From: CAIYMF01 sp943329595
GTDB taxonomy: Bacteria; Actinomycetota; Actinomycetes; S36-B12; CAIYMF01
DNA: 31,557 nucleotides
NCBI GenBank assembly: GCA_943329595.2
Contig: CALQEM020000011.1
Coordinates: 1 to 31,557, forward strand
Reading direction: 5' to 3'
The translations under genes and the position numbers were made by a program. The notes below the pieces were generated by a model. The model worked only from the letters and a program-made list of their open reading frames with translations. It did not search any database and was not told where the DNA came from. How positions within the stretch are numbered: position 1 is the stretch's first letter; each line of letters opens with the position of its first letter. This document shows positions 1 through 8,509 of the stretch, piece by piece.

Positions 1-192
1 GACGGGGTCCTTGGTCTTGATCTGGTACACCACCGGGGGCAGTGCCGGCGCCACTACCGCGGCTAACGTCAGCGGCTGCACGCCCGCCTCAGCGGCGGGC
101 ATCAGGCCCACGGCGAGCGCCGACGCGAGTACCAAGGCGCCCACAGCAACGATGGCCGTACGTCGACGATCGCTCCGGACGACATGGGTCAT
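1..192 (-). CDS. Secreted protein, N-terminal part only (runs off the left edge)
   Basis: An open frame on the minus strand starts with ATG at 192 and is still open at base 1, giving about 64 residues. It begins MTHVVRSDRRRTAIVAVG: a basic stretch (RSDRRR), then a hydrophobic core of about 18 residues (IVAVGALVLASALAVGL) and a small-residue AEA cleavage site, so it reads as a Sec signal peptide. The mature part begins with a Pro/Ala/Val-rich segment. The start is 21 bases after the stop of the RHS gene on the same strand, so the two are probably co-transcribed. I see no strong Shine-Dalgarno sequence. The family is unknown because only the export signal is in view. It could be an accessory or immunity partner of the RHS protein, but nothing seen tests that. 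Confidence 0.55.
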   Translation of the reverse strand, partial: MTHVVRSDRRRTAIVAVGALVLASALAVGLMPAAEAGVQPLTLAAVVAPALPPVVYQIKTKDPV

Positions 193-213
193 GAGCAGAA
201 CTGTGCCATGTCC

Positions 214-3200
214 CTACCCCAGAACGCTCGCGAGGTGGCCAGCGTCGACGGCAAGGTCGCTGGCGCCGTTGATCATCGAGTTACCCGCTGATGATCCAGC
301 CGCGGCAGCAGCATCATCAAGTGAACTCATAGCAGTCCGGGAGCCGTAGTCGACAAGCTTGGACCCGCTGAACGCCTTGACGCCGCTTGACAACTTTCCG
401 AGCCCCAGGGCGGATCGTGCACTGCTGCGGAATGCGGAAAGCGCCTTGGCCGCGCGATTCAGAGCCTTCGCAGCCGACATGACCGATCGGGACACAGTGC
501 CGGTGATGCCATTGGCGGCTGGTGTGCTTCTGGCGATAGAAATCAGCAATCGTCCGAGAAGCTGGGGACCCGCTTGGGCGAGTCCAGCGACAGCCGCCCC
601 AATTCCAGCGCCCATGGCGACGGCGAGCCCGACCTTGGTCCAGTCGATCTTGCCCTGGTTGTCGATGGTCTGTTCGATGGTGGAGGCGGCGAAGGCCGAG
701 ACGGCGCCCACGACGGCACCGGCCACGACGGCTTCGAGGATCGACGCCGGCGGGAAGATGATGGCGATGATGATCGCCAGGATGGCGATCCCGATGGAGG
801 CGCCGAGCCCGGCCCACTTGCCCTTACTGAGGTTGCCCGAGGGGTCGGAGGAGTTCCACGGGTCGCTGCCGGCGAACTCGTAGGGGTTCCACGAGCCGTT
901 CACCACGGGGTCGCGCTGCAGGAAGCGTCCGGCCGCAGGTGAGTACTCGCGGGCGCCCATCACGACGAAGTCGTCGCCGATGGGTAGGGCGTTGGTGCCC
1001 TTCCACCCCCTCATCGACAGTGCCAACTCAAGCGGGGTGGTGGGTGTGGCGGGCGTGGTGGTGGAGATGCGAGTGCCCCACGGGTCGTAGACCGTGGTGC
1101 TCGAGGGGGCCGGGCTGCTGGTGCTGCCGGTGGTCGACCAGGTCGGGGACCCCTGAAGGTCGTCGTAACGCCACGCCACCGGCGTGCCGCTGGCATTGAG
1201 GGCAACGGTCACGCCGTTCTCGAGGTCGATGACCTGACCAACGAGGTTGTTGCCAGAGTCGAGCAGCATGTCGCCCGACAGGCGCAACGTGATGGCCGAT
1301 CCGCCGGTCGGAGTGAACACGGTGTCGCCGTTGGCAGCGAACGAGAGGGAGCCGCGCGCACCGTTGGCCGTAGCAAGATTTCCGGCGGCGTCGTAAGAGA
1401 GCGTGCTGTCGCCGATAGCGGTGGTGCGACCCTGGCCGTCGTAACTGATGGTGCTGGTGAGGCCCGGCTTTGTCGACGACGTGAGCTTGTCAGCGCTGTC
1501 GTAGGTGAAGGTGGAGGTGGTGCTGACGTCGCTGGAATCAACAGTGGTCTCTGACTGTCGGTTGCCACTGGCACCGGCGATTCCCGACAGGTCGAGGGTG
1601 GTCGACTTGGTGGTGACCGGGATGGTGCCGGTGACCGTGGACTTGGTGAGGCGGTGATCGAGGTCGTAGGTGCCGGCGAAGTTGACAGTGGCGCCGTTGG
1701 CGTCTGTCAGGGTGCGGGTGAGAATCGCGTTGGCCCGGGAGAAGGTGTCGAGCTCGGACACCGACTTTGCACCCTCGAACCCGGCGTAGGTGACCTTGTT
1801 GAGGTTGCCGTTGTTGTCACGCGTTGTCTCCGACGTGGTGGCGTTGGCGTACGTGACCTTGCTGACCTCTCCCTTGAGGTAATTGATGGTCTCCAGCACC
1901 AATGCACTGCCGATGCCTGTGCCGGTGAGGGTGGTGGTGGTGTGCTGGCCGTAGACGTCGTAACCCAGAGTGAAGGTGCGAGTCTGCGACTGCGCCGTGG
2001 TTTCGGTAACGCTGGTCAGCGCGCGGCTGGAGGGATCGTAGGCGTTGGTGGTGAGAGTGCCGTTGCTGTCGGTGGTGCGGAACAGTAGGCCGGTGATGGA
2101 AATCTCTGAGGTAGCGGTGGTGGTAACAACGCCGATGGTGGTCGAGCGCGACGACACCAGTGGGTTGTCACCGACCGCAGGGTTCGTGGCGACGGAATAG
2201 GTGGTGAGGCCGTCACCGGTGGCCGAGCCTGAAGCAAGCGAACCATCGGGTCGATACGTCAGGCAGGCCTTAGCGCCCGATGCGGAGGCTTCGGTCAGGC
2301 TTCCGGTGGTGTTGTACTGCTGCTGGGTGGTGGAACCTCCTGGCAGCGTGGTGCCGCTGCGCTGGCCGCCCTGGTCTACGGCCTGGCTATCGCAGTTGGT
2401 GGCGGTCTGCTGCGGAGCGTAGTAGGAGAAGGTGGTGGTGTGGCCAGACGGGCCGGTGGCCGAGGCCATTTGTCCCCACTGACCGCTCGTGCCCGTCGCT
2501 GGCCTCCACGCGAAGGAAATGGTGTTGCCGGAGGCGGAAGTCTCAGCCACCGGGTTGCCGGTGCCGGCCGCGTAGTCGTAGCGGGTCATCGTGTAGAAAC
2601 TGGAAGCGGCACCGCCCGAGGTGCGCTGGTCGGGAGTGTCAACGCGCGTGACCTGCCCGAGGCCGGGACGCACGTCGGTCGTGGGAACGGACACCCAGGA
2701 GCCGCCGGGGGCCAACACCTGAATGTTCAGCGCCACCGTGCCCGTGGAGGCCGACACCATGTCAACCTGCAGGTTCGCCGACGCTCCCGCGGCCAACGAC
2801 ACATCGCAGGGGACGGTTTGAGTACAGGCCTTTCCGTTCGCCCACACATGGGCGCCGGTGAGGGTGCGGAACGAGTACGTGCCAGCCGTCTTGGCGATGT
2901 AGCGTCCGGTCATCCGCCCGCTCCACGTACCACCGTTGCCCGAGGGATTGGAAGCGAGCGTGAAGCCCAGCGAGGTCGGGAGTGACCCACCGACGAGGGG
3001 GCCGATCGACCGGTGTGACGGGACACCGCTGGTGCGCACGTTGTCCCAGCTGAATAGCACCAGGCCCTTGATCGGCTGCATGTCGACGACATCGGCGCGG
3101 GGGTTGGCGTCGTAGGTGTCGTACTGGGTTTTGGTCTCCGTGGCCCCCGACGTTTCGGTCATCGCCAGCTTTGATGGGCCGAACGCCTTCACCGGCTCGC

Positions 3201-4971
3201 CCAAGGGGTTGTAGACCGTCTTCGAACGCATGCCCGTGGCCTCGTCGAACACCTCGTTCGCCTCGTCTTGCACATTCCACGTGGCGGTCACCTTGGTGCC
3301 GAGCGGGCCCTTGGACCACCGCTGGTCCATCGTGGTCAGCTCCGCAGCGCTAACGGTCACCGGAATAGCGTTTCCCGGCGTGGGCGACTGCTTCACGGTG
3401 AACACGCCGAGGGCCGGCAGCGGGGCTACCGCGGCAAGAGTGGAGTACGAGTACGTCTGGATTGCCCGCGTAGTCTGCGCAGTGGTCTGGGTGTTGCCAG
3501 ACACGAGGCCCGCGGGTGTGGTGATGGTAAGAACGCGGCCGCTGGAGTCGTAGGTCACGGTGGTCTGGGCGCGCACGTCGGAGGCGGGCAGAGCGGTGCC
3601 GCCGGGGGTGACTACCCCAGCTGCGATCGCGGCTGCGGCCAGAGGCTGGCGCAGACCCACGATGCGAGCGGACCGGTCCCACGCTAGGTCAGTGACCTGA
3701 GCGGTGGAACCGGTGCCCGCGTAGGCGGTGATGCGCCCGATCTGGGCGCTGGCAGCCGGGCATGGGCTGGTGGCCACCACGCACACGTATGACACGGCGG
3801 TCTTCTGGCCGTCCCACGACGTCGAGGAACACAGTGAACCGGTGGGCACGGCGATGAAGCCCGAGGCGGGGGCCACGCAGTCGTCCGACGGGGCGTAGTG
3901 GAACTGGATGCGCCGCCCGCTGACCGGGTCGGTGATGTGGTCGAGCGCCCCGGCCGCCCACGACTGCTGTAGCGAGGGCATTCCGTAGGTCCACACCTTC
4001 GACGGCCACACGGTGAACGTCGACGTGGTCGCGTGCGCGGGAAAAGTGGTCACCGTCTGGCTCGAGTCGGTGGCCGTCCAGGCGCCATCGGCGTCGGCGG
4101 CCAGGGTGGTGATACGCCCACCAGGCCAGGACTGGTGCGGCCCGAGGTCGGCGGTAAACGCACCCGCGCCGGACTTCTCGAACGTCACCTCCCAGCCATT
4201 CCAGCCGGTGAGCTTGGCCCGCTGCCCGCCCAGTGACACCGTGAGGGACTTCCAACCCGAGTCGACGCCCTGCGGTAGCAACTCCCATCCGCTCGCCAGA
4301 CCCTTCTGGACCTCACTGCTGGGCCGGAACATCAGCGAAAAGCCAGCCGTCCCCTCCAACGTCGACAATCCAGGAGAGGTCCACTGCGCCACCGGCTCAC
4401 CGGTGACCTGCGACACCGATAGGCCCCCGGAAGGCCACAACTGCTGCTGACCTGCGCGCTGCACATCGACCGCCAGCACCCGCTCGGCCACGACCACCAC
4501 CGAGGTGTTGGCAGCGTTGACCACCGACACCCGGTAATCCTGGCGAGGCGCCAGCCACCCGGTCGGAACCGTCCACGACGCAACCCCGCTGGTGTTCACC
4601 GACACCGAATCCGACTGCCGCACCACGCCGGAGGCCACGGTACGAACCACAAACTTCACCGCCGGCACATCGAGCTGATCGACCTGCAGGGTCGGCACCG
4701 TCGACGACAACACTCCCATCGACCGCAGCGGCACCACCACACCCGCCAACGGTGTCCACCGAGGCCCAGTAGATGTCGAGCCCGGCAGAGCCGGCAACAG
4801 TTGCGCGTCCCATGTGGGAGCCGCAGTGGTGGCTGCAGCCACCGGGGCCGCACCCGCCGGAGCAACCGCGCCAGACAGTGCCACCAGCACCATCGCCAGC
4901 GACACCCCCGCCGCCGCGGCCTTGGCCACCGAGCCGCCCACACCCGCCAACACCGCGCGCCTGCCACCCAT
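214..4971 (-). CDS. Secreted RHS/YD-repeat protein with PA14-like domain and hydrophobic C-terminal region
   Basis: This 1585-residue protein belongs to the RHS/YD-repeat family, whose members form large beta-shells that are exported and often carry a variable C-terminal effector. The N-terminus has a basic stretch and a long Ala/Val-rich hydrophobic segment ending in AGAAP, a signal peptide. Residues about 640-760 look like a PA14-type domain (GRYIAKTAGTYSF, WANGKACT). YD-type repeats follow (for example YDAAGNLATANG and YDSSGRVLTITT) to about residue 1260. The RHS-associated core follows, with YDPWGTR, GRFLQRDP and NPYEFAGSDPWN, ending at DPSGN near residue 1380. The last ~205 residues are not a recognisable nuclease; they contain a long Ile/Ala/Gly-rich membrane-like segment and an Ala/Ser-rich helical tail. 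I chose ATG at 4971 because GGAGG lies five bases upstream; an in-frame ATG at 4983 has no such site. It follows the exported protein at 5079-6383 and precedes another signal-peptide protein. Confidence 0.9.
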   Translation of the reverse strand: MGGRRAVLAGVGGSVAKAAAAGVSLAMVLVALSGAVAPAGAAPVAAATTAAPTWDAQLLPALPGSTSTGPRWTPLAGVVVPLRSMGVLSSTVPTLQVDQLDVPAVKFVVRTVASGVVRQSDSVSVNTSGVASWTVPTGWLAPRQDYRVSVVNAANTSVVVVAERVLAVDVQRAGQQQLWPSGGLSVSQVTGEPVAQWTSPGLSTLEGTAGFSLMFRPSSEVQKGLASGWELLPQGVDSGWKSLTVSLGGQRAKLTGWNGWEVTFEKSGAGAFTADLGPHQSWPGGRITTLAADADGAWTATDSSQTVTTFPAHATTSTFTVWPSKVWTYGMPSLQQSWAAGALDHITDPVSGRRIQFHYAPSDDCVAPASGFIAVPTGSLCSSTSWDGQKTAVSYVCVVATSPCPAASAQIGRITAYAGTGSTAQVTDLAWDRSARIVGLRQPLAAAAIAAGVVTPGGTALPASDVRAQTTVTYDSSGRVLTITTPAGLVSGNTQTTAQTTRAIQTYSYSTLAAVAPLPALGVFTVKQSPTPGNAIPVTVSAAELTTMDQRWSKGPLGTKVTATWNVQDEANEVFDEATGMRSKTVYNPLGEPVKAFGPSKLAMTETSGATETKTQYDTYDANPRADVVDMQPIKGLVLFSWDNVRTSGVPSHRSIGPLVGGSLPTSLGFTLASNPSGNGGTWSGRMTGRYIAKTAGTYSFRTLTGAHVWANGKACTQTVPCDVSLAAGASANLQVDMVSASTGTVALNIQVLAPGGSWVSVPTTDVRPGLGQVTRVDTPDQRTSGGAASSFYTMTRYDYAAGTGNPVAETSASGNTISFAWRPATGTSGQWGQMASATGPSGHTTTFSYYAPQQTATNCDSQAVDQGGQRSGTTLPGGSTTQQQYNTTGSLTEASASGAKACLTYRPDGSLASGSATGDGLTTYSVATNPAVGDNPLVSSRSTTIGVVTTTATSEISITGLLFRTTDSNGTLTTNAYDPSSRALTSVTETTAQSQTRTFTLGYDVYGQHTTTTLTGTGIGSALVLETINYLKGEVSKVTYANATTSETTRDNNGNLNKVTYAGFEGAKSVSELDTFSRANAILTRTLTDANGATVNFAGTYDLDHRLTKSTVTGTIPVTTKSTTLDLSGIAGASGNRQSETTVDSSDVSTTSTFTYDSADKLTSSTKPGLTSTISYDGQGRTTAIGDSTLSYDAAGNLATANGARGSLSFAANGDTVFTPTGGSAITLRLSGDMLLDSGNNLVGQVIDLENGVTVALNASGTPVAWRYDDLQGSPTWSTTGSTSSPAPSSTTVYDPWGTRISTTTPATPTTPLELALSMRGWKGTNALPIGDDFVVMGAREYSPAAGRFLQRDPVVNGSWNPYEFAGSDPWNSSDPSGNLSKGKWAGLGASIGIAILAIIIAIIFPPASILEAVVAGAVVGAVSAFAASTIEQTIDNQGKIDWTKVGLAVAMGAGIGAAVAGLAQAGPQLLGRLLISIARSTPAANGITGTVSRSVMSAAKALNRAAKALSAFRSSARSALGLGKLSSGVKAFSGSKLVDYGSRTAMSSLDDAAAAAGSSAGNSMINGASDLAVDAGHLASVLG

Positions 4972-4998
4972 CACTGCCTCCATGCGTAGATTCCGTTC

Positions 4999-5031
4999 GG
5001 CAGGGCCGGCCCCTATAGGGCCGGCCCTGCC
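4999..5031 (-). terminator. GC-rich hairpin between two secreted-protein genes
   Basis: A perfect 14-bp inverted repeat (GGCAGGGCCGGCCC, loop CTATA, then its complement) lies between the stop of the exported protein at 5079 and the start of the RHS gene at 4971. No U-tract follows on the minus strand. It may attenuate read-through or set the expression ratio of the two genes rather than act as a full terminator. Confidence 0.5.
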
Positions 5032-5078
5032 GCCGATGTGATGCTGTGTCTTCCCCCGGCGGGAGTGCTACTCGACCG

Positions 5079-6383
5079 TCACGCCGCACTCGAGTCGAGA
5101 GTCACGCCGTAGTGCGCATCGTGCCCGGACACGCCGTAGTCCGTGATGTTGCAGAAGGCCCGGTTGGCGCCGCCGCTGACAGTGCAGGTGGTCGAGTCGC
5201 CAGACACGGCACCGTTGGCGGCAACGATCGCCCGAATGGTGACCACCTGGTCGGTGTAGTTGCAGCTCGTGGAACAGCCTTCAGGGCCGCCCATGAACTT
5301 GTACGTCAACGTCACCGTGTTGGCTGCACCAATCGGAAGGATGGCGCCAAAGTGAACCACCGGCAAGTAGCCCTCGGCGTACGGTGCGATGCTCACCACG
5401 TTGTTCAGTGCCCCGTTCGCGAGCCTGATGTCGACGTGTGCCACCAGGTGGTACGGAGCGACGTAACCGTGAAACTTGCTATAGGTGAAGCGCGAGGGCG
5501 TAGGAACCGTTGTCACCTCGTAGTGCCCGTCGAGGCTCGCCGACACTCCCTCGATGGTGACCCGGCTGCCGGCCTCGATTCCGTGCGCCTCGGTGGTGGC
5601 AACATGCACGACGTTTCCGGACACCGAAATACCACTAATGGTGGCGCTCGAGTGAGTGTCGCCGCGGACGTCGCGGATCGCCTTGTTCCACACCGCGCTC
5701 GTCAGATGGAGGCGCTGGTTGATGCGGTTGGTCACGTTAATTGCCAACGTCTTGGTGAACAGGCGGTAGTCGTGGCGAGTCCAGCGCGTGCCGGTACCGT
5801 AGCTGTTGAATTCCTCACACCCGACGTAGGTCGAATTACTCGTACTGCTGGAGTTGGCCGAGGCACCGCCACTGCACGTGGCTGAGACCCCACCATTCCC
5901 GACGTAAACGGCATGCCGGAACTTCTCCGCGTAGTGCCCGGTCGCCGAACCATCGTTCACCGCGGCGTAGCCCGTGAAGGTACAGCCCCTGTTCGAGCCA
6001 GTCCCAGTGCCATACAACCGCTTGCAGAGCCCGGCCGACCACCCGCCGTTGATGGGGAGATCATTGTTGGAGGTGCCGAGGGTCCAGACCTGGGACATGC
6101 CGCCAGTGCCAGCGTGCACTTGGCTGACCCAGTTGGAGACATGCATGGCCACTCCGCCAGCCTGCGACTGCACCCCTGGCGAAATGAATCCGTGAGTGCG
6201 GTTGACCATGCCCACGCAGGCGGAGTGCACGTAGGAGCGTCCGCCGTTCTGGCCGCAATCACCGTACGGCGCCCCGGGTGAGGGGTAGTTCGGCGCCATC
6301 GCCGAGGCAGGCGCCCCAGCGGTGATCGTCGCGGCAGCGAGGACGAAGGCCCCCAGTGCGGCGGAGAGAATGGTGCGCTTCAT
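5079..6383 (-). CDS. Exported Cys-containing protein of unknown family
   Basis: 434 residues with a clear signal peptide (MKRTILSAALGAFVLAAATI, ending in ASAMA). The start at 6383 is fixed by AAGGAG five bases upstream; an ATG at 6407 in the same frame lacks a ribosome site. The first half is Gly/Asn/Ser-rich with scattered Cys (DCGQN, SACVG, NRGCTF, VGCEEF), as expected of disulfides in an extracellular protein. Residues about 235-310 (VVHVATTEAHGIEAGSRVTI, then GHYEVTTVPTPSRFTY) resemble the small beta-module often seen in phage-tail and surface proteins, with a 'HGI..G..V.I.G' pattern and a Phe-Thr-Tyr ending. The C-terminal ~100 residues contain another four Cys. It lies upstream of the RHS gene on the same strand, so it may be part of the same surface or secretion unit. 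I do not recognise the family. Confidence 0.8.
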   Translation of the reverse strand: MKRTILSAALGAFVLAAATITAGAPASAMAPNYPSPGAPYGDCGQNGGRSYVHSACVGMVNRTHGFISPGVQSQAGGVAMHVSNWVSQVHAGTGGMSQVWTLGTSNNDLPINGGWSAGLCKRLYGTGTGSNRGCTFTGYAAVNDGSATGHYAEKFRHAVYVGNGGVSATCSGGASANSSSTSNSTYVGCEEFNSYGTGTRWTRHDYRLFTKTLAINVTNRINQRLHLTSAVWNKAIRDVRGDTHSSATISGISVSGNVVHVATTEAHGIEAGSRVTIEGVSASLDGHYEVTTVPTPSRFTYSKFHGYVAPYHLVAHVDIRLANGALNNVVSIAPYAEGYLPVVHFGAILPIGAANTVTLTYKFMGGPEGCSTSCNYTDQVVTIRAIVAANGAVSGDSTTCTVSGGANRAFCNITDYGVSGHDAHYGVTLDSSAA

Positions 6384-6465
6384 AGATGCTCCTTGGTCGG
6401 TGGACATAAGGCATGAGGCAGAGGTGGCCAGATGTTATGGGCTGACTCTCACCCCGTGCCACCCC

Positions 6466-6485
6466 ACCTTTCCAAATGGAAAGGT
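6466..6485. promoter_or_regulatory. Operator-like palindrome in a divergent promoter region
   Basis: ACCTTTCCAAATGGAAAGGT is an inverted repeat with two perfect 9-bp arms and a two-base centre. It sits between the divergent genes starting at 6383 (minus) and 6534 (plus), about 58 bases upstream of the inferred start of the plus transcript. The position suits an activator or a shared repressor; no regulator gene is adjacent. Confidence 0.5.
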
Positions 6486-6498
6486 CGCGCGAGGTGCG

Positions 6499-6527
6499 TT
6501 GAGCGGACCCTTCTGGTGGGATATGTT
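6499..6527 (+). promoter_or_regulatory. Sigma-70-type promoter, probably leaderless, for the substrate-binding protein
   Basis: TTGAGC (6499-6504), a 17-base spacer and TATGTT (6522-6527) form a promoter whose expected start point falls on or next to the ATG at 6534. The -10 ends only six bases before the ATG, so the mRNA would have little or no leader. Confidence 0.6.
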
Positions 6528-6533
6528 CCCGTA

Positions 6534-7730
6534 ATGACTACACGCCCCCTCGCCCTCGCTGGCGCATTCCTTGCACTCACCCTGGCCGCGTGCTCGACCG
6601 CATCGTCGGGCACAGCCATCAGCTCGCCCGCGGCTAGTTCCGGGGGCTCGGGCCCGATTCGCATCGGTGTCGAGGGGCCCCTCAGCGGAGACCAGAGCGT
6701 CACCGGTGTGGGCATGGTAAACGGTGCCCAGCTCGCCGCAACCGACCTCAACGCCAAGGGCGGCATCAACGGCCGCCAAATCGAGATCGTGCCCATCGAC
6801 GACGCTGCCGACGCCGCCACCGGGGTCACCGCCGCTACCGCGGCAATCGCAGCCGGCCTTGACGGCGTGGTCGGCCCCTACAACTCAGGCGTGGGCATCG
6901 AGACCCTGCCGCTCTACCTCAAAGCCGGACTCGTGCCGATCCGCCTCACCTCTAACAGCAGCACCAATTCCATGGGTTACACCCTGCAGCCGATGGACTA
7001 CCAGATTGCTCCCGTCGCGGCGAAGGGCCTCACCACGTGGCTCGGGGCCAAGAAGGTCGCCATCCTCTACGACACCACGCAGAACTACACCACCGACTTG
7101 GCCGCGTCGCTCAAGACCGAACTCGAGGCTGCCGGCGTGGTGGTGACCGCCTTTACGCCAATCGAGCCCGGCCGCAAGAAGTACGACGCCGAGGTCAAGA
7201 CGGCCGCGGCCACCTCGCCCGATGTCATCTACGCCGCCACCTACTTCCCCGAGGGCGGGCTCATCGCCAAGGCAATGCTCAACCAGAAGGTGACCGCCAA
7301 GTGCGTCGCCGACTTCGCCTCTGCCGACCCCGGTTTCATCACCACCGCCGGCAACGCCGCTGCCATGAACTGCCCGGTTGTGGGGGTTCCCTCACCCGGC
7401 GAGTTCCCCGAGGGCAAGGCGTTCGTTGACGCCTATACGGCCGCCTTCGGTACGGCGCCCGGCACCTGGAGTCCCTACACCTACGACTCCGTGGGCATCC
7501 TCGCTGCCGCGGCCGCGGCGACCGGAGGCTTCGATGCCACCAAGCTGACGGCCTTCCTCAACGAGGTCAAGGACTGGCCGGGCGCGACGGGGTTGGTCAC
7601 CCTCGACCCCGCCACCGGCAACAGGGACCCCGCCACGGTGGTCTTCCTCGACGTCGACGAGGCCGGCGAGTTCCACGTGGACGAGGCGTGGGCTACCGCA
7701 GCGAAGCCGCTCTGGCTCTTCCCCAGCTAG
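6534..7730 (+). CDS. ABC transporter substrate-binding lipoprotein, branched-chain amino-acid (type 1) family
   Basis: 398 residues. An N-terminal lipoprotein signal ends in the lipobox LAAC, with the lipidated Cys at residue 20. A Ser/Gly-rich linker and a Leu/Ile/Val-binding fold follow: IRIGVEGPLSGDQS at the N-terminus, GVVGPYNSGVG and AILYDTTQNYTTDLA further on, and VIYAATYFPEGG. Length and order match LivJ/LivK-type periplasmic binding proteins that deliver amino acids, amides or aromatic compounds to a membrane ABC importer. No permease or ATPase gene lies nearby, so this is an orphan binding protein in this window. The start was placed at 6534 because it gives a correct lipoprotein signal and sits right behind a promoter; an upstream in-frame ATG at 6432 would add 34 non-signal residues. 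A strong terminator follows. The exact ligand cannot be read from the sequence. Confidence 0.88.
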   Translation: MTTRPLALAGAFLALTLAACSTASSGTAISSPAASSGGSGPIRIGVEGPLSGDQSVTGVGMVNGAQLAATDLNAKGGINGRQIEIVPIDDAADAATGVTAATAAIAAGLDGVVGPYNSGVGIETLPLYLKAGLVPIRLTSNSSTNSMGYTLQPMDYQIAPVAAKGLTTWLGAKKVAILYDTTQNYTTDLAASLKTELEAAGVVVTAFTPIEPGRKKYDAEVKTAAATSPDVIYAATYFPEGGLIAKAMLNQKVTAKCVADFASADPGFITTAGNAAAMNCPVVGVPSPGEFPEGKAFVDAYTAAFGTAPGTWSPYTYDSVGILAAAAAATGGFDATKLTAFLNEVKDWPGATGLVTLDPATGNRDPATVVFLDVDEAGEFHVDEAWATAAKPLWLFPS

Positions 7731-7752
7731 CATCGCCGCGCGACTGTGAGAA

Positions 7753-7792
7753 CGAATGGTGCAGGGAGACTCTGGTCTCCCTGCACCATTCG
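7753..7792 (+). terminator. Strong hairpin after the binding-protein gene
   Basis: A perfect 18-bp stem (7753-7770 with 7775-7792) with the loop TCTG lies 22 bases after the stop at 7730. There is no long T-run. It separates this gene from the AlkB-like gene downstream. Confidence 0.8.
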
Positions 7793-7836
7793 TCGTTCGG
7801 CTTGTTGTCACGTGGCTACGTCGGTCGGGTTGCCGG

Positions 7837-7842
7837 TAGCGT
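7837..7842 (+). promoter_or_regulatory. -10 element of a leaderless promoter
   Basis: TAGCGT lies exactly six bases before the GTG start at 7849 and no Shine-Dalgarno sequence is present. The same spacing occurs at several other genes in the window. No convincing -35 box is seen at normal spacing. Confidence 0.5.
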
Positions 7843-7848
7843 GGCGGT

Positions 7849-8442
7849 GTGGAGGCGCTCTTCGAGGTAGGTGAGGCCACTCCCCTGCCCCCCGGATTTA
7901 CCCACCACGTCGGCTGGCTGTCCGCCGGCGAGGCCGATCGATTCCTCAGCACGCTCACCACCGGCCTCGCGTGGTCGCAGCGTCCACTGGTCATCGCCGG
8001 GCGCCAGGCGCTCACCCCGCGCCTCACCTGCTGGGTGGGGCCAGAGCCGTTTCGCTACTCGGGTGGCGTTGAGCCGACGCATGAGTGGACCCCCGAGCTC
8101 GCCAACATCGGTGCCCGCGCCGCAGCGGTTGCGGGTGTGACCTTCAACTCGGTGCTCGCCAACTTTTACCGCAACGGCCGCGACAGTATGGGCGCGCACA
8201 AGGACGACGAGCCCGAGTTTGGGACCCGCCCTGTGATCGCGTCGGTGAATCTCGGGGCCTCGCGCGACTTTGTGATCAAGCACGACAGCACCGGCGAGCG
8301 GCACGTGATCGCGCTCGGCCACGGCGATCTGCTGGTGATGTCGGGCCGCTCCCAGCACGACTGGTCACACTCGGTGCCCAAGCGGGCACGAGTGTCGCAG
8401 CCGCGCATCAATCTGACGTACCGGCAGTGGAAGGTCGGCTAG
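7849..8442 (+). CDS. AlkB-like Fe(II)/2-oxoglutarate-dependent dioxygenase
   Basis: 197 residues, typical for stand-alone AlkB homologues, which remove alkyl groups from DNA or RNA bases by oxidative demethylation. The motifs appear in order: the substrate-lid motif LTPRLTCWVG near residue 55; NFYRNGRDSMGAHKDDE near residue 105, with His-Lys-Asp as the first two iron ligands; HGDLLVMSG; QHDWSHSVPK, which supplies the distal iron His; and RINLTYR near the C-terminus, which supplies the 2-oxoglutarate-binding Arg. All catalytic residues are present, so the enzyme should be active. It starts with GTG at 7849, right behind a -10 hexamer. It stands alone between a terminator and the left end of the mobile element, so it belongs to the chromosome rather than to the element. 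Whether the substrate is DNA, RNA or a modified base cannot be told from sequence. Confidence 0.88.
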   Translation: MEALFEVGEATPLPPGFTHHVGWLSAGEADRFLSTLTTGLAWSQRPLVIAGRQALTPRLTCWVGPEPFRYSGGVEPTHEWTPELANIGARAAAVAGVTFNSVLANFYRNGRDSMGAHKDDEPEFGTRPVIASVNLGASRDFVIKHDSTGERHVIALGHGDLLVMSGRSQHDWSHSVPKRARVSQPRINLTYRQWKVG

Positions 8443-8509
8443 ACGCTGCCCGCTAGATGAGTGAAACCCGTCAGCCTCATGCAACCCAACAAGTTCGGTG
8501 CACGACTAC

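Noticed and set aside
11..349. A 112-residue plus-strand frame at the left edge
   Set aside because: It is antisense to the partial signal-peptide protein and to the end of the RHS gene; Thr/Ala/Arg-rich composition is a shadow.
214..850. A nuclease or deaminase toxin at the end of the RHS protein
   Set aside because: No His-rich, HNH or deaminase pattern is visible after DPSGN; the tail is hydrophobic and Ala/Ser-rich.
4397..5089. A 230-residue minus-strand frame at the start of the RHS gene
   Set aside because: It overlaps the RHS signal peptide in another frame and is Gly/Arg-rich with no domain.
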